Shown: one piece after another, positions 9,323-21,003 of the stretch
Layout of the letters: each line of letters begins with the position of its first letter
How positions within the stretch are numbered: position 1 is the first letter of the stretch
Assembly (NCBI RefSeq): GCF_047601025.1
Contig: NZ_JASGJZ010000001.1
Span: 4,526,001-4,590,000, forward strand
Reading direction: 5' to 3'
DNA length: 64,000 bases
Origin: Pseudorhodoferax sp047601025
GTDB lineage: Bacteria; Pseudomonadota; Gammaproteobacteria; Burkholderiales; Burkholderiaceae_C
Made by a program: the position numbers and the translations under genes
The notes under the pieces: generated by a model
Databases searched by the model: none
What the model was told of the DNA's origin: nothing
The model's input: only the letters and a program-made list of their open reading frames with translations

Positions 9323-9577
9323 ATGCCCAGGCAGCTTCCCAAGGCACCCTCCAAGGAAAAGTCCCAGGTGGTCTTCGGGGCCACGCTGCGTGGCTTCCGT
9401 GAGGCCCAGGCGTTGACGCAGGAGGCCCTGGCCGAAAGGGCGGATCTGCACACGAACTACGTGAGTTCGGTGGAGCGCGGGGAGCGCAACCTGTCGCTGC
9501 ACAACATCGTTCGGCTCGCGTATGCCCTGGACATCGATGTGGCGGCGCTGGTCCGCCCGCTGGACAAACGTCAGTAG
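9323..9577 (+). CDS. Small XRE-family helix-turn-helix regulator
   Basis: A protein of 84 residues consisting almost only of a Cro/C1-type HTH: LRGFREAQALTQEALAERAD then HTNYVSSVERGERNLSLHNI, the standard helix 2-3 pattern, ending ALDIDVAALVRPL. The start is taken as ATG 9323 (MPRQLPKAPSKEK); a GTG at 9287 in the same frame would add 12 residues, and neither has a strong ribosome site. There is no effector domain, as is typical of restriction-modification controllers and islet repressors. No restriction, toxin or methylase gene is adjacent, so it may be a stranded remnant or may control the divergent hypothetical gene. Confidence 0.8.
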   Translation: MPRQLPKAPSKEKSQVVFGATLRGFREAQALTQEALAERADLHTNYVSSVERGERNLSLHNIVRLAYALDIDVAALVRPLDKRQ

Positions 9578-9743
9578 TCTGCAGCGCGTTCCCTGGGGCG
9601 AAGCCATTTCACGGCCATGCTGACCGCGTCTGGCGGGCGCGTATTCGCAGCATGGAGCCCACGCCTCGTTGGGCCACGCCATCTGGCAGAGAACTTCTTT
9701 GCCCGCTCAGCATGCGGTGGATTGCCACCGCAGCCATTTGAAA

Positions 9744-9775
9744 GCGGGCCTGCGCGGAGGGGCTCCGCGGCCCGC
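9744..9775 (-). terminator. Hairpin after mobA, probable terminator
   Basis: GC-rich inverted repeat: CGCGGAG and CTCCGCG pair around a GGG loop, and outer GCGGGC pairs with GCCCGC across a 3-nt bulge. Read on the minus strand it follows the mobA stop within 4 bp and is trailed by a short T run (CTTTC). The tail is weak, so termination efficiency is uncertain. The rest of 9578-9743 shows nothing. Confidence 0.5.
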
Positions 9776-9778
9776 CGT

Positions 9779-10393
9779 TCAGCCACGCTCCAGCGCCTGC
9801 AGTTCCTCCGGCGTGTTGGCGTTCGCAAACGCCTGCGGATCGTCGCCGGCGCGGTCGAACGGCACCAGCACGGCATGTTCGGCCGCCGCCCAGGCGCCGA
9901 CCTTGCGGCCGCCGGCCGCGAGGAAGTCACGCAGGCGCGCCTGCAGGCCGGCGCGCAGCAGGCAGAACACCGGCTGCGGGCGCAGGCGGCCGTGCGCGTC
10001 GGGTGCGGCGGCCATGGCCAGGCCGGCGGCGGGCTGTGCGGCCAGCGCCGCGGCCAGACGCGCCACGAGGTCGTGCGGGAACCTCGGCGTGTCGCAGGCC
10101 ACGCTGGCGAGATAGGGCGTGCGCGCCTGCGCCAGGCCGGCCAGCAGGCCGGCCAGCGGGCCGGGGAAGTCCGGCTGCGCGTCGCGCACCACCGGCACGC
10201 CGAAGCCGGCGTACACGTCCGGATGCCGGTTCGCATTGATCAGCAGGCTGCCGACCTGCGGCTGCAGGCGGCGCAGCGCGTGCAGCGCCAGCGGCACGCC
10301 GCCGAACGGCACCAGCCCCTTGTCGATGCCGCCCATGCGGCTGCCGCGTCCGCCCGCCAGCACCAGGCCCGTGATGTCGTGCTGCGCGATCAC
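9779..10393 (-). CDS. mobA: Molybdenum cofactor guanylyltransferase MobA
   Basis: Transfers GMP from GTP to molybdopterin, giving the MGD cofactor of DMSO-reductase-family enzymes. It has 204 residues, with the nucleotidyltransferase signature GLVLAGGRGSRMGGIDKGL at ~8-26 and the ACDTP metal/nucleotide motif near residue 100. The GTG start at 10393 overlaps the moaA TGA (GTGA), so the two are translationally coupled. An in-frame extension further upstream lies inside moaA and is not used. Its pairing with moaA implies a genome with molybdoenzymes, though none is in the window. Confidence 0.93.
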   Translation of the reverse strand: MIAQHDITGLVLAGGRGSRMGGIDKGLVPFGGVPLALHALRRLQPQVGSLLINANRHPDVYAGFGVPVVRDAQPDFPGPLAGLLAGLAQARTPYLASVACDTPRFPHDLVARLAAALAAQPAAGLAMAAAPDAHGRLRPQPVFCLLRAGLQARLRDFLAAGGRKVGAWAAAEHAVLVPFDRAGDDPQAFANANTPEELQALERG

Positions 10394-11499
10394 CCGCCGA
10401 TGTAGCTCATCTCGATGCGACGGGCCTGCGGGGCAGGCGCCGCGCCAGCGCCGCGCAGTTCGGAATAGCGGTCGCTGCGGCCCTGCCAGATGCCGGCGAT
10501 GGCGTCGGCGATCCGTGCATCGGTCGCGCCGCCGCGCAGCAGGCTGCGCAGGTCGTGGCCGCGGCTGGCGAACAGGCACAGGTACAGCTGCCCTTCGGTG
10601 GACAGCCGGGCGCGGTTGCAGTCGCGGCAGAAGGCCTGGGTCACGCTGCCGATGACGCCGATCTCGCCGGCGGCCGGGTCGTGCCGGCCCGCGGCGTCGG
10701 CGTAGCCCCAGCGCTCGGCGGTCTCGCCGGGGGCGGTCGGCGCCAGCGCCACCAGCGGCAGCTCGGCCGACAGGCGGGCCACGACCTCGGCCGAGGGCAG
10801 CACCTCGTCCATGCGCCAGCCGTTGGTGGCGCCCACGTCCATGTACTCGATGAAGCGCAGCACCACGCCGCTGCCGCGGAAGTGGCGGGCCATCGGCAGG
10901 ATCTGCTGCTCGTTGACGCCGCGCTTGACGACCATGTTGACCTTGATCGGGCCGAGGCCGGCCGCGCGGGCCGCATCGATGCCGCGCAGCACGTCGTCCA
11001 CCGGGAAGTCCACGTCGTTCATGCGGCGGAACACCGCGTCGTCCAGCCCGTCCAGGCTGACGGTCACGCGGTGCAGCCCGGCCGCCTTCAGGCCGGCCGC
11101 CTTGCGCGCCAGCAGCGAGCCGTTGGTGGTCAGCGTCAAGTCCAGCGGCCGGCCATCGGGCGTGCGCAGCGCGGCCAGCTTCTCGACCAGGTGCTCGACG
11201 TTCTTGCGCAGCAGCGGCTCGCCGCCGGTCAGCCGGATCTTGCGCACGCCCTGGGCCACGAACAGCCGCGCCAGCCGCGCGATCTCCTCGAAGCTCAGCA
11301 GCGCGCCGTGCGGCAGGTAGGGGTAGTCCTTGCCGAAGACCTCCTTGGGCATGCAGTAGCTGCAGCGGAAGTTGCAGCGGTCGGTCACGCTGATGCGCAG
11401 GTCGCGCAGGGGGCGCTGCAGCTGGTCCAGCGGCATGCCGGCCGGCCACGCCGGCCGCGGCGCGGCCTCGGCGATCAGGGGAATCACGTGGCGGCGCAT
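10390..11499 (-). CDS. moaA: GTP 3',8-cyclase MoaA (radical SAM, molybdenum cofactor)
   Basis: First step of molybdopterin synthesis: radical-SAM cyclisation of GTP. With the ATG at 11499 it has 369 residues. The N-terminal cluster motif is CNFRCSYC (Cys42, Cys46, Cys49); the LTGGEPLLR SAM motif follows; a second [4Fe-4S] site is FCRDCN...CLF near residues 300-320; and the protein ends in the conserved Gly-Gly (SYIGG). An in-frame upstream start (11547) would overlap the Fur-like site and add 16 residues with no support. Coupled to mobA downstream by a 4-bp overlap. Confidence 0.95.
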   Translation of the reverse strand: MRRHVIPLIAEAAPRPAWPAGMPLDQLQRPLRDLRISVTDRCNFRCSYCMPKEVFGKDYPYLPHGALLSFEEIARLARLFVAQGVRKIRLTGGEPLLRKNVEHLVEKLAALRTPDGRPLDLTLTTNGSLLARKAAGLKAAGLHRVTVSLDGLDDAVFRRMNDVDFPVDDVLRGIDAARAAGLGPIKVNMVVKRGVNEQQILPMARHFRGSGVVLRFIEYMDVGATNGWRMDEVLPSAEVVARLSAELPLVALAPTAPGETAERWGYADAAGRHDPAAGEIGVIGSVTQAFCRDCNRARLSTEGQLYLCLFASRGHDLRSLLRGGATDARIADAIAGIWQGRSDRYSELRGAGAAPAPQARRIEMSYIGG

Positions 11500-11550
11500 G
11501 GCGGGAATTGTGCCGCAGCCCCCGCAGGCATCCACGTCCGTGGACAATCG

Positions 11551-11569
11551 TATTGAGAGTCGTTATCAT
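11551..11569. promoter_or_regulatory. Fur-box-like site
   Basis: TATTGAGAGTCGTTATCAT resembles the usual Fur operator (read inversely, ATGATAACGACTCTCAATA), with the ATCAT / TTGAGA halves in the correct register. It lies 60 bp before the start of the orfX-sodA unit and 52 bp before moaA on the other strand. Placement upstream of a Mn-SOD fits Fur control of sodA in other proteobacteria. Assignment is by eye, not by matrix score. Confidence 0.55.
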
Positions 11570-11628
11570 CCATGCGCCCGAGTACGCACATTTGTCCACG
11601 CAAAGGGCCCAACACTGGAGGTGTTCGC

Positions 11629-12102
11629 GTGGACATGCTTTCCGCTCCGAATCGAGCCGCTGCCGTCGACCTGCTGGCACCGTGGCAGTCCGTCATGGCC
11701 CGCGGCACGGCCGCCGCGCGGCAAGGCCAGCTGTTGCTGGCGATGAGCAGTTTCCAGGAGGCCCTGGCCATCGCACGCGCGCTGCTGGCCGCGCCCGGCG
11801 AGCGCTGCGACGACTGCGTGGCGGCACTGGTCGTGTCCCACCACAACCTGGCCGAGGTCCAGGCCGATGCCGGCGGCAGCGACCTGGCCGCGACGCAGCT
11901 GGCCCAGGCGCACGAGACACTGATGCGCCTGCTGTGCGACCCGGCGGCCGACGGCGCGCTGCAGCAGGCCGCGCTGCGCCACAGCCGCGAGACCCATGCA
12001 GCGCTGCTGCTGCACCTCGAGGCCAACGGCCCGCACCCGGCGATCTCCCGCGCACTGCGCGCCGGTTGCCTGGGCCTGGCCGTCGGCGGCCCCGTGCATT
12101 GA
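11629..12102 (+). CDS. Small helical (TPR-like) hypothetical protein, orfX-like, upstream of sodA
   Basis: A protein of 157 residues, all-alpha, with two helical-hairpin repeats (MSSFQEALAIARALLAAPG and VSHHNLAEVQADAGG...LAQAHETLMRLL) and a CDDC pair at ~62-65. The GTG at 11629 is chosen because a GGAGGTG ribosome site lies 7-8 bases before it; an ATG at 11572 would overlap the putative operator. It sits directly before the Mn-SOD, the position held by the uncharacterised orfX of the Pseudomonas fagA-fumC-orfX-sodA iron-repressed operon. That analogy is positional; I cannot confirm sequence homology. Confidence 0.7.
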   Translation: MDMLSAPNRAAAVDLLAPWQSVMARGTAAARQGQLLLAMSSFQEALAIARALLAAPGERCDDCVAALVVSHHNLAEVQADAGGSDLAATQLAQAHETLMRLLCDPAADGALQQAALRHSRETHAALLLHLEANGPHPAISRALRAGCLGLAVGGPVH

Positions 12103-12152
12103 AGAACGAACACCTCTTCCCCGATTTCCTCAACCCTGCCTTGCAGCACGCC

Positions 12153-12782
<630 letters not shown>

Positions 12783-12803
12783 CCGCACCGCGAAGGAGAG
12801 CCC

Positions 12804-13724
12804 ATGCACGAACCACGGCCGCACCACCGCGAGACCGTCCTCCCCGCATCGAGCCCCTGGACGGTGCGCACGCGCAAGCTGCTCGGCTGGGGCATCGTGC
12901 TGGCCGGCGCGAGCCTGCCGGTGGCGCAGCTGCTGCGCCAGGTGCTGGCCGACCCCGTGCTGGCCGGCGCGCTGCAGGGCGGCAGCGTCGCGGCGCTGGC
13001 GACGGCGCTCGGCACGCTGCCGGTGCTGCTGTCGCAGCGCCTGTCGGACCGGGTGCAGGACACGCTGTTCGGCTTCGGCGCCGGTGTGATGCTGGCGGCC
13101 TGCGCGTTCTCGCTGATCATCCCGGGCCTGGCGGCCGCGCAGGCCAAGGGCGCGGGGCCGTGGACGTCGGGCACCATGGTCGGCGCCGCGATCCTGCTGG
13201 GCGGTCTGGCGCTGCTGGCGCTGGAGCGCTGGCTGCCGCACGAGCATTTCATCAAGGGCAAGGAGGGGCCGGAGGCGCGCAAGCTCAAGCGCACCTGGCT
13301 GTTCGTGTTCGCGATCGCGCTGCACAACCTGCCCGAGGGCCTGGCCATCGGCGTGGCGTTTGCCGGCACCGACCCGATGCGCGCGGCGGCATTGGCCACC
13401 GGCATCGCGATCCAGGACGTGCCGGAGGGCCTGGTCGTGGCCACGGCGCTGCTGGCGGCCGGCTACCGGCGCAGCCTGTCCGTGGGGCTGGGCATGGCGT
13501 CGGGGCTGGTCGAGCCGGTGGGCGCCGTGCTGGGTGCCGCGGTAATCGGCTACTCGGGCCTGTTGCTGCCCTGGGGCCTGGGCTTCGCGGCCGGCGCCAT
13601 GCTGTTCGTGATCAGTCACGAGATCATCCCCGAGTCGCACCGCAAGGGCCACGAGGCCTGGGCCACCGGTGGGCTGATGCTGGGCTTCGTGCTGATGATG
13701 CTGCTGGACACGGCGCTGGGCTGA
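12804..13724 (+). CDS. ZIP-family divalent metal transporter (BbZIP-like)
   Basis: Inner-membrane metal importer of 306 residues with about eight membrane segments. The metal-site motifs are HNLPEG (His174, Asn175, Glu178) and QDVPEG (Gln204, Asp205, Glu208), followed by ISHEIIPE in a later helix. These correspond, with an offset of three, to the binuclear site of Bordetella bronchiseptica ZIP (309 residues). The ATG is preceded by AAGGAGAG. The gene lies 21 bp after sodA, so probably co-transcribed; Mn or Zn supply for the dismutase is a reasonable inference, but ZIP specificity cannot be read from sequence. Confidence 0.9.
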   Translation: MHEPRPHHRETVLPASSPWTVRTRKLLGWGIVLAGASLPVAQLLRQVLADPVLAGALQGGSVAALATALGTLPVLLSQRLSDRVQDTLFGFGAGVMLAACAFSLIIPGLAAAQAKGAGPWTSGTMVGAAILLGGLALLALERWLPHEHFIKGKEGPEARKLKRTWLFVFAIALHNLPEGLAIGVAFAGTDPMRAAALATGIAIQDVPEGLVVATALLAAGYRRSLSVGLGMASGLVEPVGAVLGAAVIGYSGLLLPWGLGFAAGAMLFVISHEIIPESHRKGHEAWATGGLMLGFVLMMLLDTALG

Positions 13725-13730
13725 GACGCC

Positions 13731-13959
13731 GCCGTGAGCGCTTCTCGCACGCCCACGCGAGGCCCCCGATGAGCGTCCACGTGCATCGCCGTCGCCGTGC
13801 CCGGGGCCTCGTCCTCCGGGCCGGCATACAGGGGTGCGCCAGGCCGCGCGCGGGCGTCGCAGTCCTTGCCCCGGCACCCGCCAGGGCGGCGGCCGGCGCC
13901 TGCGCCTGCGGCCCGGCGCCCCCTGTCGTGGACACGATCCAGGCATGTACAGTTCCTGG
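13731..13959. repeat. Dispersed intergenic repeat, copy A
   Basis: Non-coding-looking GC-rich block that is clearly homologous, over its whole length, to 45934-46145. Shared landmarks in order are CCCACGCGAGGCCCCCGATG, GCCGTGCCCGGGG, GTCCTTGC, CCAGGGCGGCGGC, GCGGCCCGGCGC, CCTGTCGTGG and a final ATG(T/C)ACAG(T/C)TCCTGG. Differences include small indels. It fills the gap between the ZIP gene and the TonB receptor. A short frame starting at the shared ATG is present in both copies but differs in protein sequence. Confidence 0.75.
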
Positions 13960-14084
13960 GCAAGGCGCACGCGCCGTCCATGCCCGCGCGAGGCCCGATG
14001 ATTTCTCGTTGCCGGCGCGATCGGTTCCTGCCGCCGCCTGACGACACTCCCGCCGGCCATGCCGGCTTTTTCACGTTCCCAACC

Positions 14085-16292
14085 ATGCCCCACTTCTTTC
14101 CCGGCCCGCAGCGCGCGGTCGCCTCCGCCGCCATGTGCCTGTTCGCCGCTGGCGCCCACGCCCAGGCGGAGCCCCCGGCGGCCGGCGATCCCGCCGCCCG
14201 GCCGCTGCCCACCGTTACCGTGCAGGACACGGCGCCGACCGGCGTGCAGACCAAGGAGCTGCCCTCGTACAAGTTCACGGCGCCGCTGCGCGACACGCCG
14301 CGCTCCATCACCGTGATCCCCAGGGAGGTGCTGAAAGAGAAGAACGCCTCGACCTTCGAGGAGGCGCTGCGCACGGTGCCCGGCGTCACCTTCCTCGGCG
14401 GCGATGCCGCGGCCAACCCGGCGGCCGACCGGCCGGTGCTGCGCGGCTTCGAGTCGCGCAACTCGATCTTCGTGGACGGCATGCGCGATTCCGGCGTGCA
14501 GAGCCGCGAGACCTTCGCGATCGACAGCATCAGCGTCATCAAGGGGCCGGATTCGGTCTACGGCGGCCGCGGCTCGGTGGGCGGCAGCATCGACATCGTG
14601 ACCAAGACGCCGCGGCTGGAGAACTTCACCAACGCCAGCCTCGGCCTGGGCACCGCCAACTACCGCCGCGGCACGGTGGACCTGAACCGGCAGGTCGGCG
14701 AGACCACCGCCGTGCGGCTGAACGCCATGGCGCACGACGCCGACCAGCCCGGCCGCAGCGACGTGTACAGCAAGCGCTGGGGCATCGCGCCCTCGGTCGC
14801 CTTCGGCCTGAACACGCCGACCACCGTCACGCTCGGCTACTACCACCTGAACACGCGCGACATGCCCGACTTCAGCGTGCCGTTCCGTTCGACCGGCGGC
14901 GCGCCGGCGTGGACGAACCGGAAGCGGTTCTACGGCCTGGACGCGCGCGACCACCGCCATACGCAGAACGATTCCGGCGAGATCCGCGTCGAGCACCGGC
15001 TGGACGGCGGCTGGAAGATCCGCAACACCACCATGCTGGGCCGCGCCACGCTGGACTACATCGCCACCAACCCGCAGTTCACCAGCGCCACCTCCAACGT
15101 CCTCGGCCTGCAGGCCAAGAGCGGCAAGTACGCCACCAACAGCATCGCCAACCAGACCGAGCTGACCGGCCGGCTGGAACTGGCCGGCCTGCGCCACACC
15201 ATCACCACCGGGCTGGAGTTCAGCGCCGAGCGCTCGCTGTACGAGGGCTACCTGGTCGCCGATGCCATGGGCAACAACATCCGCAGCGGTGGGCCCTGCG
15301 CCGTGGCCTACAACTGCGTGCCGCTGGACGGCGCCTGGGACCCCGGCAGCCCATGGACCGGCACGACCGTGCTGAACGGCGACCGCGGCTTTCCCGGGCC
15401 GGCCACCCGCACCCGTACGCGCATGGCCTCGGCCTACCTGTTCGACAGCATCGACCTGTCCGAGCACTGGATCCTGAGCGCCGGGCTGCGGCTGGACCAC
15501 TTCAGCGTCAAGTCCAGCCAGGCCGGCGTGGCCGAGCTGGGCAACAGCGCCAACCTGGCGAACTACCAGGTCGGTCTGGTCTACAAGCCGGTGAAGCCGG
15601 TGAGCCTGTACGCCTCGTACGGCACCTCGGCCAACCCGCCGGGCTCCAACGCCGGGCTGGGCGGCGGCAGCGACCAGATCACGGCCACCAACCAGAACCT
15701 CAAGCCCGAGAAGTCGCGCAACATCGAGGTCGGCGCCAAGTGGGACGTGCTGGACGAGCGCCTGTCGCTGAACGCCGCGCTGTTCCAGACCGAGAAGACC
15801 AACGCCCGCGTCAGCGACGGCCTGGGCGGCACCGTCAATGCCGGCGCGCAGCGCGTGCGCGGCCTGGAGCTCGGCGTGGCCGGGCGCGCCGCGCCGGACT
15901 GGAACCTGTTCGGCGGCTACTCGTACCTGAACGGCGTGACCACCGACGCCGGCCCGGCCAGCCCCAGCCTGTCGGGCCTGCCGCTGGTCATGGTGCCGCG
16001 CCACAACCTCACGCTGTGGAGCAGCTACAAGGTGCTGCCGCGCCTGACGCTCGGCGGCGGCGTCACGGCCTCCAGCCTGACGTACGCGTCCGTGGCGGCC
16101 ACGACGCGCCGGTGGATCCCGGGCTACGCGCGGGTCGACCTCTCGGCCACCTGGCGCATCGACGACGGCATGGACCTGCAGTTCAACCTGAACAACGCGT
16201 TCGACCGCAAGTACTTCCAGAGCGCCTACCCGATCTACGCCAGCTGGGCCCCGGGCCGCTCGGCGATGGTGACGCTGAACATCTACCGCTGA
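14085..16292 (+). CDS. TonB-dependent siderophore receptor (Fiu/FhuE-like)
   Basis: Outer-membrane ferric-siderophore receptor of 735 residues. It has a signal peptide (hydrophobic stretch then AGAHAQA, cleavage ~27-28). The plug domain has TVTVQDTAPT as a TonB-box region, TPRSITVIPREVLKEKN, VPGVTFLGGD, RGFESRNSIFVDGMRDSG and ISVIKGPDSVYGGRGS. A 22-strand-type barrel follows, ending GRSAMVTLNIYR. The plug resembles catecholate receptors of the Fiu type, but substrate is not certain. ATG 14085 is chosen for the signal peptide; the longer in-frame extension crosses the intergenic repeat. It is separated from the ZIP gene by ~360 bp, so it may have its own promoter. Confidence 0.9.
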   Translation: MPHFFPGPQRAVASAAMCLFAAGAHAQAEPPAAGDPAARPLPTVTVQDTAPTGVQTKELPSYKFTAPLRDTPRSITVIPREVLKEKNASTFEEALRTVPGVTFLGGDAAANPAADRPVLRGFESRNSIFVDGMRDSGVQSRETFAIDSISVIKGPDSVYGGRGSVGGSIDIVTKTPRLENFTNASLGLGTANYRRGTVDLNRQVGETTAVRLNAMAHDADQPGRSDVYSKRWGIAPSVAFGLNTPTTVTLGYYHLNTRDMPDFSVPFRSTGGAPAWTNRKRFYGLDARDHRHTQNDSGEIRVEHRLDGGWKIRNTTMLGRATLDYIATNPQFTSATSNVLGLQAKSGKYATNSIANQTELTGRLELAGLRHTITTGLEFSAERSLYEGYLVADAMGNNIRSGGPCAVAYNCVPLDGAWDPGSPWTGTTVLNGDRGFPGPATRTRTRMASAYLFDSIDLSEHWILSAGLRLDHFSVKSSQAGVAELGNSANLANYQVGLVYKPVKPVSLYASYGTSANPPGSNAGLGGGSDQITATNQNLKPEKSRNIEVGAKWDVLDERLSLNAALFQTEKTNARVSDGLGGTVNAGAQRVRGLELGVAGRAAPDWNLFGGYSYLNGVTTDAGPASPSLSGLPLVMVPRHNLTLWSSYKVLPRLTLGGGVTASSLTYASVAATTRRWIPGYARVDLSATWRIDDGMDLQFNLNNAFDRKYFQSAYPIYASWAPGRSAMVTLNIYR

Positions 16293-16311
16293 CGCCGGCC
16301 GGCGCCGCGGC

Positions 16312-17745
16312 TCAGCCGTGGCGCACGGCCACGGTCTTCAGCGTGGTGAAGCCGTACAGCGCCTCGAAACCCTTCTCGCGGCCGTGGCCGGAGCTCTTGA
16401 CGCCGCCGAACGGCAGTTCCACGCCGCCACCGGCGCCGTAGTCGTTGACGAAGACCTGCCCGCACTTCAGGCGCCTGGCGAGCCGAAACTGGCGGGCGCC
16501 GTCGCGCGTCCACACGCCCGCGGCCAGGCCGAAGCGCGTGGCGTTGGCCAGCTGCACCGCGTGGTCCTCGTCGTCGAAGGCCATGGCGGCCAGCACCGGG
16601 CCGAAGATCTCCTCCTGCGCCAGCCGGTGGTCCACCGGCACGTCGCACAGCAGCGTGGGGGCCTGGTAGTAGCCGGTCTCGGGCGCCTCGTCCACCACGC
16701 GGCCGGTCGCCACCACCGGGATGTGGGCGACCTGGGCGTCGGACAGGAAGTCCCACACGCGCTGCTGCTGGCTGGCGCGGATCAGCGGTCCCAGGTCCAG
16801 GTCCATCGACGCCGGGCCCACACGCAGCGCCTCGAAGGCCGCGCCCAGCCGTTCCAGCAGCGGCTCGTACAGCGAGCGCTCGACCAGCAGGCGCGAGCCG
16901 GCCGAGCAGGTCTGGCCGGCGTTCTGCACGATGGCGTTCACGATGGCCGGGATCGCCTGGTCCAGGTCGGCGTCGGCGAACACGATCTGCGGGCTCTTGC
17001 CGCCGAGCTCCAGCGTCACGGGGCAGTGCCGCTCGGCCGCGGCCTGCTGGATCAGCGTGCCGACGCCGGGGCTGCCGGTGAAGCTGACGTGGGCGATGCC
17101 GGGATGGCGCGCCAGCGCGTCGCCGACCTCGTGGCCGTAGCCGGTCACGACGTTGATGGCGCCGGCCGGAAAGCCGGCGTCGGCCGCCAGCTCGGCCACG
17201 CGCAGCACCGACAGGCAGGCGTCTTCCGATGGTTTGACGACGCACACGTTGCCGGCCGCCAGCGCGCCGCCGACGCTGCGCCCGAAGATCTGCATCGGGT
17301 AGTTCCAGGGCACGATGTGCCCGGTCACGCCGTGCGGCTCGCGCCAGGTGAATACGCTGGTGCCGTCCTGGTACGGGATGGTCTGGCCGTGCAGCTTGTC
17401 GCAGGCACCGGCATAGAACTCGAAGTAGCGCACCAGCGCCATCGCGTCGGCCCGGGCCTGGCGGGTGGGCTTGCCGCAGTCGCGCTGCTCCAGCTCGGCC
17501 AGTTCCTCGCCGTGCTGGGCGACCTTCTCGGCCAGGCGCATCAGCAGGCGGCCGCGCTCGGCCGCGGGCAGCCGGCCCCAGACGCCGTCCAGGCACTGGC
17601 GCGCGGCGTGCACGGCGCTGTCGATGTCCTGCGCGGTGCTGCGCTGCAGTTCGTCGAAGGGCTGGCCGTCCGACGGGTCGATGACCGGGATGGTGCGGCC
17701 CGAGGCCGAGGCGACGCTGGCGTTGGCGATGTAGTTCAGTTGCAT
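16312..17745 (-). CDS. Aldehyde dehydrogenase family protein
   Basis: NAD(P)-dependent oxidation of an aldehyde to a carboxylate, cytoplasmic. It has 477 residues, the normal length. Conserved residues: Asn148 (PWNYP), Lys171 (VKPSE), the FTGSPGVG coenzyme turn, Glu246 (LELGGKSP) and catalytic Cys280 (GQTCSAGSR), and the C-terminal EEIFGPVL. The sequence is closest in style to broad betaine/aminobutyraldehyde-type dehydrogenases, so the substrate is unknown. It is convergent with the TonB receptor (19-bp gap) and lies 39 bp downstream of hppA on the same strand, possibly co-transcribed. Confidence 0.92.
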   Translation of the reverse strand: MQLNYIANASVASASGRTIPVIDPSDGQPFDELQRSTAQDIDSAVHAARQCLDGVWGRLPAAERGRLLMRLAEKVAQHGEELAELEQRDCGKPTRQARADAMALVRYFEFYAGACDKLHGQTIPYQDGTSVFTWREPHGVTGHIVPWNYPMQIFGRSVGGALAAGNVCVVKPSEDACLSVLRVAELAADAGFPAGAINVVTGYGHEVGDALARHPGIAHVSFTGSPGVGTLIQQAAAERHCPVTLELGGKSPQIVFADADLDQAIPAIVNAIVQNAGQTCSAGSRLLVERSLYEPLLERLGAAFEALRVGPASMDLDLGPLIRASQQQRVWDFLSDAQVAHIPVVATGRVVDEAPETGYYQAPTLLCDVPVDHRLAQEEIFGPVLAAMAFDDEDHAVQLANATRFGLAAGVWTRDGARQFRLARRLKCGQVFVNDYGAGGGVELPFGGVKSSGHGREKGFEALYGFTTLKTVAVRHG

Positions 17746-17784
17746 GACGCCGAGCGTACCGCCATCGGGCCGGTGCGTGCGAGG

Positions 17785-20223
<2,439 letters not shown>

Positions 20224-20463
20224 GGAATGTCTCTCCTCACGCCTGTTTCCCGTTGCTCGAAAGGGCACAACGCATGCGGCGCCCCCGCTGCGTTGCTTCC
20301 TCGCCGTGCCACGGACCTCCGCGAAGACGATTGGCCAACCGGGCCAATATAAAAGCAAATCCAGTGAACGGCGTGTCTTGACAGCGGTCCGCGCAACACC
20401 GCGCCCGTAAAATCCGGGTTTGTCCCAGGCGCTGCCTTTTTTCTCAACCGCTCCGAAAGCACC

Positions 20464-21003
20464 ATGTCCCTCGACAAAGTCTCCCCCGGCAAGAACATCC
20501 CCGAAGCCTTCAACGTGGTCATCGAGATCCCGATGAATGCCGATCCGATCAAGTACGAGGTGGACAAGGAATCCGGCGCCATCTTCGTCGACCGTTTCAT
20601 GACCACGGCCATGCACTACCCGAGCAACTACGGCTACGTGCCGCAGACGCTCAGCGGCGACGGCGATCCGGTGGACGTGCTGGTCATCACGCCGTATCCG
20701 CTGTTTCCCGGCGTGGTCGTGCCCTGCCGCCCGCTCGGCATCCTGATGATGGAGGACGAGGCCGGCATCGACGGCAAGGTGCTGGCCGTGCCGACCGACA
20801 AGATCCTGCCGATCTACAGCCACTGGAAGAAGGTCGACGACGTGAACCCGATGCGCCTGAAGGCGATCCAGCACTTCTTCGAGCACTACAAGGACCTGGA
20901 GGCCGGCAAGTGGGTGAAGGTGCTGGGCTGGGAGGGCATCGACGCGGCCAAGAAGGAAGTGCTGGACGGCGTCGAGGCCTACAAGAAGAAGACCGGGCAC
21001 TGA
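20464..21003 (+). CDS. ppa: Soluble inorganic pyrophosphatase, family I
   Basis: Hydrolyses PPi to phosphate in the cytoplasm. It has 179 residues with the signature DGDPVDVLVI, the YPSNYGYVPQTL motif and conserved Lys/Glu residues of the active site (IKYEVDKESG). It is divergent from the membrane pyrophosphatase hppA across a 240-bp spacer, so two PPi-consuming enzymes share one regulatory region. The TGA is followed directly by the ATG of the next gene (TGAATG), so the PLP enzyme downstream is probably co-translated. Confidence 0.97.
   Translation: MSLDKVSPGKNIPEAFNVVIEIPMNADPIKYEVDKESGAIFVDRFMTTAMHYPSNYGYVPQTLSGDGDPVDVLVITPYPLFPGVVVPCRPLGILMMEDEAGIDGKVLAVPTDKILPIYSHWKKVDDVNPMRLKAIQHFFEHYKDLEAGKWVKVLGWEGIDAAKKEVLDGVEAYKKKTGH

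Noticed and set aside
9085..9402. 105-codon plus-strand frame in the A+T-rich spacer
   Set aside because: It overlaps the XRE gene in another frame and has no protein-like pattern or ribosome site.
13797..14084. Upstream in-frame extension of the TonB receptor
   Set aside because: It crosses the intergenic repeat and would put the signal peptide in the interior of the protein.
20378..20413. TTGACA and TAAAAT as a promoter for ppa
   Set aside because: Spacing is 24 bp, too long for a normal sigma-70 promoter.
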